From: JBAZCI01 sp041671025
GTDB lineage: Bacteria; Patescibacteriota; Patescibacteriia; UBA10025
Assembly (NCBI GenBank): GCA_041671025.1
Contig: JBAZCI010000001.1
Span: 8,824-72,823 of the forward strand
Reading direction: 5' to 3'
Length of the DNA: 64,000 bases
In this document: one piece after another, positions 58,432 to 64,000 of the stretch
How the letters are laid out: every line of letters begins with the position of its first letter
Position numbering within the stretch: position 1 is the stretch's first letter
The notes under the pieces: model-generated
Told to the model about the DNA's origin: nothing
Seen by the model: only the letters and a program-made list of their open reading frames with translations
The model's database searches: none
Program-made: the position numbers and the translations under genes

Positions 58432-58457
58432 CAAAACCCCGCCAGTATTCGGCGAGG
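58432..58457 (-). terminator. Terminator of the AHSA1-domain gene
   Basis: On the minus strand CCTCGCC and GGCGGGG form a stem with one wobble, followed by TTTTG. It lies about 30 bases after the stop at 58485. Confidence 0.65.
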
Positions 58458-58484
58458 TCGAGAATATTGCGTGCAAAAAGAAAC

Positions 58485-58970
58485 CTACTGTACCGCCTGC
58501 GCAAACTTATCAAACGATTGATTCAACCCCTGCGTGGCCAGTACTTTGTCCTGACCTTCGGGGAATCCGCGATGTTCGACCGTCATTTTCGTTTTGCCGC
58601 CTTCCGCTTCTTCGAAATATATGGTGAACTCGAACTCGTCCGGCACGCCCTCCATACCGTATTCTTTCGGCGAAACGACATTTCCGTCTTTGTCGGAAAA
58701 ACTGTCCGTACAGACGATCTTTTTCATCGGAATGATTTCCTTGTACGTTCCGGTACTCCACATATCCTGCTCGGGAGCGTCGGGTGCCAGTTTCCCCCGC
58801 ATGCAAAAAAGATACTTGCCGCCTTCACGAAAATCAATCGATATGCTTGGCGCGGTGAAATCCTTTGGCCCCCACCACTTTTTAACCTCTTCGGGGTCTG
58901 TCCACGCTTTCCAAACTTTTTCGATAGGAGCGTTAAATATGCGCTGGATAACGAGAGGTGTATCATTCAT
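58485..58970 (-). CDS. SRPBCC family protein, AHSA1 domain
   Basis: A 161-aa START-like protein of the Hsp90-ATPase-activator homologue (AHSA1) type. The signature is IQRIFNAPIEKVWKAWTDPEEVKKWWGPKDFTAP, with FDKFAQAV at the end. These proteins bind hydrophobic ligands; bacterial members have no fixed function. Confidence 0.92.
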   Translation of the reverse strand: MNDTPLVIQRIFNAPIEKVWKAWTDPEEVKKWWGPKDFTAPSISIDFREGGKYLFCMRGKLAPDAPEQDMWSTGTYKEIIPMKKIVCTDSFSDKDGNVVSPKEYGMEGVPDEFEFTIYFEEAEGGKTKMTVEHRGFPEGQDKVLATQGLNQSFDKFAQAVQ

Positions 58971-59063
58971 ATATTGTGTATGTAATAATTAATGAGAGTG
59001 TATGACTCTCACACCGACACATTCATCGGCTACCCGATGTCCATTGTTCCATTGACTGGTTCT

Positions 59064-59095
59064 GTCATTACGACCCCGTCGAATGACGGGGGAAG
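59064..59095. repeat. Diverged GTCATTACGA...GAAGCAACCTC repeat
   Basis: TGTCATTACGA, a CCCCGTC/GACGGGG hairpin and GGAAGCAACCTC. This resembles the GTCATTGCGAG...GAAGCAATCTC repeats seen in many bacterial contigs. The 58986-59153 gap holds nothing else. Confidence 0.5.
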
Positions 59096-59153
59096 CAACC
59101 TCACCCCATGCATATAATCACCAGTTCGTTTCAAGGCCTACTGAGTAGATTTA

Positions 59154-59729
59154 TTAGATTTTTTTTGTGACCGCATTTACCAATTCTGCAATTTCTCCGT
59201 CAGAGTAGGAGATCTCCCTCACTAGTTGTTGCGCTCTTTCAGATAACCGATTGTACATAAAATTTATTTTTTCTTTTGTTCGTTCCTTCCCGTTCCTTTT
59301 TAGATATGAGGGGATATTGTAATCGAAATACGCAATGCTATCCGCGTCAGTCAAAACATCCGTGTCTTCATCCCCGCCAAATTCGTGATTTCCTACCAAA
59401 TGTTTCACTTTTTCAATAATCTGCTGTGGATATTGATGTTTCAAAAGAATTTCACCAATAAATTGCGCCGACCGCAGTGAGTGTTCTTTTTTGAACTCAT
59501 TAAGTTTGGAAAAATCTTTTAAATCTTTCTCGGTAATTCCTGTTACCGCTCTGTCGATGTCGTGCGAAAGGGCTGCGATTTTCAACGCCTCGTCTGCATC
59601 AGGTCTCAATATACACACCCACTTCAATACAAGCCTGGAATGAACCAGCTCAAAATCCAGCGGCGAGCGCGGGAGAATGCTTTCTACTTCTTGTTGTACT
59701 TCATCAAACTTACTCATCGTATTACTCAT
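59154..59729 (-). CDS. HD-domain protein (DUF4202-like)
   Basis: A 191-aa phosphohydrolase-like protein. HD motif residues are visible in ELVHSRLVLKW, AALSHDIDRA, KEHSLRSAQF, VGNHEFGGDEDTDVLTDADSIAYFD. The family likely hydrolyses nucleotides or related phosphates; the substrate is unknown. It precedes no close partner but the deaminase gene ends only 14 bases upstream on the same strand. Confidence 0.82.
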   Translation of the reverse strand: MSNTMSKFDEVQQEVESILPRSPLDFELVHSRLVLKWVCILRPDADEALKIAALSHDIDRAVTGITEKDLKDFSKLNEFKKEHSLRSAQFIGEILLKHQYPQQIIEKVKHLVGNHEFGGDEDTDVLTDADSIAYFDYNIPSYLKRNGKERTKEKINFMYNRLSERAQQLVREISYSDGEIAELVNAVTKKI

Positions 59730-59743
59730 CTAATTTAAAAAAA

Positions 59744-60196
59744 CTACCGTTCAATATCGGCAAAAAGTTCGAGCACCTCTTCTTTCATGACCCCGCGTGT
59801 AATTTCAATATCAAAACTCGAATCTCTGGCCAAATCCCCTATCCGAATTTTTCGGGGACGCATCAGCCACGGGAGATCCTCGCGCATCAGACCGAATACC
59901 ACCGTCGGTATTTTTGCCTGAAAGATTGCCGATCCGCACATATTACACGGTTCGCACGTAGTATAGATTGTGCAGTCATACAGATGGTTTCTGCCGAGTG
60001 ACGCGCATGCCTCACGAATCGCCTCCATCTCAGCGTGTGCTGTAACATCTCCGTGCGAATTGTCTTGCGCATGTCCTTTACCTATGATCGTACCGTCATG
60101 CACCACCACCGCGCCAAAAGGAAGATCGCCCTTGTCCTTTGCCTTGAGCGCTTCCTCGATCGCAACCTCCATGTATTCGGTAACATCTTTATTCAT
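59744..60196 (-). CDS. Nucleoside/guanine deaminase of the cytidine deaminase superfamily
   Basis: A 150-aa zinc deaminase. The zinc site is THAEMEAI (His, catalytic Glu) with TTCEPCNMCGSAI (two Cys). Context PFGAVVVHDGTIIGKGHAQDN and the acidic C-terminus resemble guanine deaminases and TadA-like nucleoside deaminases; the exact base is unsure. Start at 60196 (MNKDVTEYMEV). Confidence 0.88.
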   Translation of the reverse strand: MNKDVTEYMEVAIEEALKAKDKGDLPFGAVVVHDGTIIGKGHAQDNSHGDVTAHAEMEAIREACASLGRNHLYDCTIYTTCEPCNMCGSAIFQAKIPTVVFGLMREDLPWLMRPRKIRIGDLARDSSFDIEITRGVMKEEVLELFADIER

Positions 60197-60251
60197 AGCA
60201 TAAGGATAACAAAAAAGAGTCGCATAGGCGAATCGGACTGCGCATACATTT

Positions 60252-60758
60252 CTACTGATCAACGGTTCCTACATCATCAAATTTTTTCGTCTGTTTGTTC
60301 ATACAACTACACATATATGCGCCCGAATCTAAAAACTCAAGGCTTGTACTCTGTGCTCCATACCCATGCTGAACACACATTTCTTGGCAGCGGCGGTAAC
60401 TGGGTTTTTTGAAAACATACCCACGGTTACTGGTGAAAATAAACCCTCCCAGCAATGCACACAAAATGAGTGAAATCAATATGTATTTTATTTGCACGGG
60501 TACATTTTTGCTTTCCATCTTTTTGCCGTATGACATGCCCATCATACCGATCATAGCCACGCAAAAGACAAATGCGCCGATTCCTATAGCGGATATCGCA
60601 ATACCGGTCCACTCCGGCCACGTACCGTCACCGTACATATACAAAAATAATAATCCTTGAACTAAGCCCGCGACAATCTCTGCTGCAATAAACGATAGCA
60701 CCATCCCTGGAATACCAAAAATAATCGTATATATGTATCTTTGTTTCATATGAAGCAT
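60252..60758 (-). CDS. Hypothetical membrane protein with cysteine-rich C-terminus (168 aa)
   Basis: A 168-aa protein with three or four membrane helices (IIFGIPGMVLSFIAAEIVAG, GIAISAIGIGAFVFCVAMIG, KYILISLILCALLGGFIF). A soluble C-terminal region holds four Cys (YRRCQEMCVQHG, YMCSCMNKQ), which may form disulfides outside the cell. The start at 60758 (MLHMKQRY) is chosen because TATACG lies eight bases upstream. No family is recognised. Confidence 0.6.
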   Translation of the reverse strand: MLHMKQRYIYTIIFGIPGMVLSFIAAEIVAGLVQGLLFLYMYGDGTWPEWTGIAISAIGIGAFVFCVAMIGMMGMSYGKKMESKNVPVQIKYILISLILCALLGGFIFTSNRGYVFKKPSYRRCQEMCVQHGYGAQSTSLEFLDSGAYMCSCMNKQTKKFDDVGTVDQ

Positions 60759-60860
60759 GGGTATATCGTATACTTCCGTCCTACAAACAGCAAACATACG
60801 CTATCTGCCCCCTCCAGACATCAACAACATTCCGCTGCAATGTCATACCTATATACTTTT

Positions 60861-61211
60861 CTAACTACGTTCTTTTACGCGAAACCGGACAATTTTGGCA
60901 ATGAGGCCGTACGGAATTGGTTCGTTATATTGAAATTGCGCCGATCCTTTTCCGCTTTTGTACTTCGACAATTCTTTCTTAAATGCCTGCGTACCGGAGG
61001 GCGTGGGATAAAAACCGATGTGATGCGTATGCGCGGCAAAGTACACTACATATTTGCCATTAAGCTTGTACACAGGCATCCCATAGCTCAAACCTTCCGT
61101 TGCACCCGGAGCCGCTTTACGCACGGCCTGACGCACTTTTTTCAAAATACGTTGGATCGGCAACGGATAGCTTTTAATATATTGATCGATGGTTTTGAGT
61201 GTTGTTTTCAT
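60861..61211 (-). CDS. DUF1801 (YdhG-like) protein
   Basis: A 117-aa protein of the DUF1801 family. Family marks are IDQYIKSYPLPIQRILKKVRQAVRKAAPG, EGLSYGMPVYKLNGKYVVYFAAHTHHIGFYP and GSAQFQYNEPIPYGLIAKIV. The fold binds small ligands, and some relatives (Fra/YdhG) act as iron chaperones. A Met two codons upstream (61217) is an alternative start. Confidence 0.92.
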   Translation of the reverse strand: MKTTLKTIDQYIKSYPLPIQRILKKVRQAVRKAAPGATEGLSYGMPVYKLNGKYVVYFAAHTHHIGFYPTPSGTQAFKKELSKYKSGKGSAQFQYNEPIPYGLIAKIVRFRVKERS

Positions 61212-61223
61212 GTGCATGATATA

Positions 61224-61655
61224 TTATTTTGAACTTTTTATTATTAATTCTTCTGCGTCACCTTTCCCCAAGAATAAACCCAGACTGTATTTCTTTTGAG
61301 GTTGATGATCAAAAAAATGCAGAGCGAATTGTGTTATTCTTGCTTTTACTTCCGAGGTTACACTACCCGTTTCGTCATTCGGAACCATAAGCACCTTGTG
61401 ATCCGCTACTCCATCTTCAAACCATTCTACCATACCGATCGGCTCACACTCCACGATACTGGCTACTTGTAATTTATTAGTCGTGATCACATAGCAGTCC
61501 ACGTTCTGGCCATCTTCTGCGCGTGTATTCAAAATATACCCGTACGGATATGGATACGTTAAATCAAAGGGAACTGTTTCAACCAGCTTCCCCGTTTTTT
61601 TATCAAAAATATTTTTTGTATGCTTTTCTCCCGATTGCTCAATGAATACATTCAT
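61224..61655 (-). CDS. Inorganic pyrophosphatase family protein
   Basis: A 143-aa protein related to soluble family I pyrophosphatases. YPYGYILNTRAEDGQNVDCYVIT and EPIGMVEWFEDGVADHKVLMVP carry the active-site Asp residues that bind Mg2+ in PPases (DGQNVD and DHK). It is shorter than the usual 175 residues and the N-terminal part is trimmed, so it may hydrolyse pyrophosphate or a related compound. Confidence 0.78.
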   Translation of the reverse strand: MNVFIEQSGEKHTKNIFDKKTGKLVETVPFDLTYPYPYGYILNTRAEDGQNVDCYVITTNKLQVASIVECEPIGMVEWFEDGVADHKVLMVPNDETGSVTSEVKARITQFALHFFDHQPQKKYSLGLFLGKGDAEELIIKSSK

Positions 61656-61672
61656 ACACGATTACGTGTATC

Positions 61673-61996
61673 CTAAAGTCCGGTTTCAAGTTTCCAATCC
61701 ATCGGTTGCAGGGTAAGATTGATCGGATAGTGAAATGAGTTTTCTTTCTTCCACTGCACTATACCCGACTTGATGTCATCAAAGAGCTTCTCCCGATCTT
61801 TAATTTTCTCTGCACTCATCCGCACCACCAGCTCGATCGGAGCGACATTCACCTTAATTCGTGCACTGCGCGCATACACAAAAACGTCTTCGATGTTCGT
61901 AACTGTAGAAACAATCTGTTTAATCCCGTTGGCCAAACGAACGATTTCCTCGTCCTGTACTTGTGCGTCATCAAAATCGATGATAATCCAAGGCAT
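61673..61996 (-). CDS. Tautomerase-like small protein (107 aa)
   Basis: MPWIIIDFDDAQVQDEEI at the N-terminus would expose Pro1 after Met removal, as in 4-oxalocrotonate tautomerase and CHMI-like enzymes, and the following beta-alpha-beta pattern with IEDVFVYARSARIKVN fits the fold. The Arg pair usual for substrate binding is not clear, so the assignment is tentative. The gap 61997-62177 shows nothing else. Confidence 0.5.
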   Translation of the reverse strand: MPWIIIDFDDAQVQDEEIVRLANGIKQIVSTVTNIEDVFVYARSARIKVNVAPIELVVRMSAEKIKDREKLFDDIKSGIVQWKKENSFHYPINLTLQPMDWKLETGL

Positions 61997-62177
61997 AATT
62001 TGTACTTTTAAATATATATTTTATCGTTAGATGTCGCGCGATCTGAGTTGATTGCCGCATCCGCGCAAGCAGTATAAGTTCTTTGAGCCATTTTTCCAGA
62101 AGACATCTCAATACATCCCCCTCTCTTTTATCCTTTCCTGCGTAAAAAATCCGAAGCACACAGTAATGAAATAATGT

Positions 62178-62609
62178 CTATCCGTTGTATTTTGGGTCAA
62201 AATCTACCATCCATTCAATTCCGTATTTGTCCCTAAACATTCCAAAATACGAACCCCAAGGACTGTCGGAAATAGGTACTTCAACTTGTCCACCTACTGA
62301 AAGTCCCTTGAATAATGTATCTGCCTCTGCTTTGCTTTCTGCGCTAACAGATATTTTTGACCTATTTTCATTCTCGTTTACCCTCCCCATACTTTCCGGA
62401 ATGTCATTGCCCATTAAGATGCTTTTGCCGATAGGCAAAGCAATGTGCATTATTTTATTTGCGTCATTTTCTGCCACTGGAAATTCAGGACTGGCCAGGT
62501 CTTTGAGACGTATAATCTTTGCAAACTCACCACCAAAAACTGATTTGTAAAAGTTAAATGCTTCTTCGGCATTTCCGTTGAAGTTTATGTGAGGATTGAT
62601 GAGTGCCAT
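62178..62609 (-). CDS. VOC family protein (PhnB-like)
   Basis: A 143-aa vicinal-oxygen-chelate fold protein. INPHINFNGNAEEAFNFYKSVFGGEF is the first beta-alpha-beta module, HIALPIGKSILMGND and GSYFGMFRDKYGIEWMVDFD the second. PhnB-like members are related to glyoxalases and to demethylubiquinone methyltransferase-like proteins, usually without a known substrate. Confidence 0.92.
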   Translation of the reverse strand: MALINPHINFNGNAEEAFNFYKSVFGGEFAKIIRLKDLASPEFPVAENDANKIMHIALPIGKSILMGNDIPESMGRVNENENRSKISVSAESKAEADTLFKGLSVGGQVEVPISDSPWGSYFGMFRDKYGIEWMVDFDPKYNG

Positions 62610-62691
62610 AGTTGCTCATTGTTAATGATAATAATCTTATTTTACTATTCCTTCCATAGAAACGCCTGGCTTGATAACAGAATGGTACATG

Positions 62692-62760
62692 GCGGAGACG
62701 AGAGTCCCTGTCCTTCGACTTCGCTCAGGACGGGATTTCGGTCGCCAGAGGCGACCTCAA
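62692..62760 (-). repeat. tRNA-Ser 3'-end fragment a with hairpins
   Basis: ATGGCGGAGACGAGAGTC is a degenerate match to the 3' end of the tRNA-Ser gene at 62926. It runs into GTCCT...AGGAC (the TTCGACTTCGCTCAGGAC repeat seen in many CPR contigs) and then GGTCGCC/GGCGACC at about 62730-62757. Confidence 0.5.
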
Positions 62761-62788
62761 GATTCTCCAGCGTGATAGACAGAGCGGA

Positions 62789-62812
62789 GCCATGCACCGT
62801 ACGGTGCATGGC
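62789..62812. repeat. 24-bp perfect palindrome abutting a tRNA-Ser 3' end
   Basis: GCCATGCACCGT and its exact reverse complement without a spacer. Its last four bases (TGGC) are the CCA and discriminator of the tRNA-Ser fragment that follows. A close relative, GCCACGCACT ... AGTGCATGGC with a spacer, occupies the same position beside the intact gene at 62906-62929. Confidence 0.85.
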
Positions 62813-62879
62813 GGAGAGGGGGAGATTCCCCGCCAGAGGCGGGTCCGCCCATTCTTATGATTTTGTGGCGGAGAACTCC
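62809..62879 (-). repeat. tRNA-Ser 3'-end fragment b with T-loop insertion
   Basis: 62809-62828 is identical to the intact tRNA-Ser 3' end up to the middle of the T-loop (GAGATTC). A double hairpin follows (CCCGCC/GGCGGG, then TCCGCC...GGCGGA with a long loop, to 62870). GAACTCCCG (62871-62879) then resumes the T-arm. The insertion is related in order and stems to the 30-bp element in tRNA-Asn copies, in reverse orientation. Confidence 0.75.
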
Positions 62880-62925
62880 CGTGGTATTTCTTATTGTAAA
62901 TCGGAGCCACGCACTACAAAGTGCA

Positions 62926-63015
62926 TGGCGGAGAGGGGGAGATTCGAACTCCCGAGACCCGTTAAGGCCTACTTGCTTTCCAAGCAAGCGCACTCGGCCA
63001 CTATGCGACCTCTCC
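62926..63015 (-). tRNA. tRNA-Ser (GGA)
   Basis: A complete 90-nt type II tRNA with encoded CCA. Acceptor GGAGAGG/CCTCTCC, anticodon stem CTTGC/GCAAG around TTGGAAA (anticodon GGA), long variable arm (TAGGCC...GGGTCT region), T-arm GGGAG TTCGAAT CTCCC. It is followed on its 3' side by tandem broken copies of its own 3' end. Confidence 0.97.
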
Positions 63016-63067
63016 ATTCCGACTATTATTTTTCAAACTTCAAAAAGCGGGTATAGGGATAGTACCC

Positions 63068-63126
63068 GGAAAAAATAAAACCGGCAAGAAGACCGCCTGG
63101 TTGTGAAAATCGGGCTAGTCTTGCCG
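63068..63126 (-). terminator. Terminator of the truncated surface-protein gene
   Basis: On the minus strand CGGCAAGA (overlapping the last codons) and TCTTGCCG form a stem, followed by GTTTTATTTTTT. Confidence 0.7.
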
Positions 63127-64000
63127 CTGTCCGGGGACCTCGCTTTTACTCTTTGAGAGCGCACTAAACACCCAAATTCCGCCACCGACCACAATAAGCG
63201 CAACAAGGAGCCAGACCCACGGGAAACCCTTAGCATTGTTCGAAACGGCGTTGGGGTCAATTGTAAATTCGAATGGCTCACTCTTCCGAACAACTTTCCC
63301 TGAGTCACTGACCTCCGCGATATAGCTCGAATGAGCGCCACCTTCCAGAACCGCATCGGACTCAATTTTCCACGTTCCAATACCGGTGACCTGCACAGGC
63401 ATCACAATCGGATTGCCCTCGCTGTATACGTACAGGGTCAGATAATCCAGCGGACCGCCGATACCCGTAAATGTATACGTCTCACGCGATTCATCGTTAT
63501 TGCCGATGCCGGGTCCCGTGACCTGCACAATGCGCAAGCCGTCATCCAGCACGCCTTCATTCAGCGGCTCTGACTGCGGGCGGGGTACCAGCGTCTTACC
63601 CAACGGGAGAACGACGCTCGGCCGATGCACGTTGGTTCCCTGCTGTACTTCTTCTGCATCAGGGACCCCGTCATTGTCCGTGTCAAACGGCGGGAGCGTT
63701 ATATCGACCGGCGGGATTGCGCTGTTGGTATTCTGATTCAGCTGAGTGTTCACCAAGTTGGAAATCGGCGAGTTAGTACCCGCGTTTGTATTTTGATTTG
63801 TACCGGAGACTGATCCGTTAACGATAGTAAATTTACGGGGAGCAGAAGCGTAAATAAGGCCGCTTTCAAGATACACGCGCATAACACCGTATACCGTACC
63901 ATCGGACATGTTGTTCGTCGTCCAGGTCAGGCTCCATTCTCCCTGACTGCCCTCCTGTCCTTTGCCTATCGTGTACCACGTTGCGCGGTGATATACAGAG
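63115..64000 (-). CDS. Cell-surface protein with thrombospondin type 3 repeat and C-terminal anchor (5' end outside window)
   Basis: The frame is open to the window's right edge, so only the C-terminal 294 residues are seen. The visible part starts in an Ig-like module (WSLTWTTNNMSDGTVYGVMRVY), has an Asn/Thr-rich linker, then a TSP3-type calcium repeat (DTDNDGVPDAEEVQQGT). A second Ig-like or fibronectin-like domain follows (YTFTGIGGPLDYLTLYVYSEG, TGIGTWKIESDAV), and one membrane helix (FPWVWLLVALIVVGGGIWVF) with a short charged tail. It is an exported, membrane-anchored surface protein; its ligand is unknown. Confidence 0.8.
   Translation of the reverse strand, partial: SVYHRATWYTIGKGQEGSQGEWSLTWTTNNMSDGTVYGVMRVYLESGLIYASAPRKFTIVNGSVSGTNQNTNAGTNSPISNLVNTQLNQNTNSAIPPVDITLPPFDTDNDGVPDAEEVQQGTNVHRPSVVLPLGKTLVPRPQSEPLNEGVLDDGLRIVQVTGPGIGNNDESRETYTFTGIGGPLDYLTLYVYSEGNPIVMPVQVTGIGTWKIESDAVLEGGAHSSYIAEVSDSGKVVRKSEPFEFTIDPNAVSNNAKGFPWVWLLVALIVVGGGIWVFSALSKSKSEVPGQRQD

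Noticed and set aside
62589..63078. Open frames on both strands over the tRNA-Ser locus.
   Set aside because: They run through the tRNA and its palindromic fragments and have no protein-like composition.

Overview
The window (about 48 % GC) reads as a chromosomal segment of a Candidate Phyla Radiation (Patescibacteria) bacterium, probably of the Parcubacteria-like side. Pointers are the monoderm-type envelope genes (sortase, LiaF/PspC pair, DUF4012 protein, phosphodiester glycosidase with an N-terminal repeat common in CPR), an archaeal-type AMP phosphorylase, many small GIY-YIG nucleases and GC-rich palindromic repeats, and short genes with leaderless-type promoters. The placement is inferred from gene content; no rRNA is present.

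Layout. 1-7.2 kb: small hypothetical genes, a DEAD-box helicase, YggU, an AI-2E family transporter, a cyclophilin and a GT39-type glycosyltransferase. 7.2-10.9 kb: metal homeostasis, with a Fur-box-controlled haem-oxygenase-like gene divergent from zur-znuABC. 11-17.8 kb: UbiA prenyltransferase, a beta-grasp protein, a PD-(D/E)XK nuclease, a Nudix hydrolase, an unassigned structured region, a TPR protein, a heliorhodopsin, a CYTH protein, a P-loop kinase and YdjM. 17.9-24.4 kb: one long operon, Fur-like regulator, ferredoxin, peroxiredoxin, sufCBDSU, sodA. 24.4-31.9 kb: AMP phosphorylase, CorA, endonuclease III, a sortase with Ser in place of the catalytic Cys, a secreted PHP hydrolase with dockerin repeats, and IspH. 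32-46.5 kb: envelope and housekeeping genes (DUF1684, phosphodiester glycosidase, ferric-reductase-like cytochrome, HU, ABC exporter, LiaF/PspC, GNAT, MutY, K+/H+ antiporter, lycopene-cyclase-like protein, SGNH hydrolase).

46.7-51.6 kb looks like an accessory island. It holds an alternative sigma-70 factor, a divergent SF2 helicase fused to five zinc ribbons, two small GIY-YIG nuclease genes, an intact tRNA-Asn and several broken tRNA-Asn copies. The broken copies carry clean 30-bp double-hairpin insertions in the D and anticodon arms. A 421-bp unit holding the intact tRNA plus one GIY-YIG gene is bounded by near-identical 42-bp direct repeats. The tRNA-Ser locus at 62.7-63.0 kb shows the same pattern, with repeated 3' ends and a related insertion in the T-loop. 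This tRNA/palindrome/GIY-YIG arrangement is the strongest candidate here for an undescribed mobile system.

51.6-64 kb: rpoD, dnaG, a TerC-like DUF475 protein, DUF4012, a methyltransferase, then a run of small enzymes (AHSA1, HD, deaminase, DUF1801, pyrophosphatase, tautomerase-like, VOC) and a truncated surface protein. At several genes the -10 box lies exactly six bases before the ATG, so leaderless transcription seems common in this organism.
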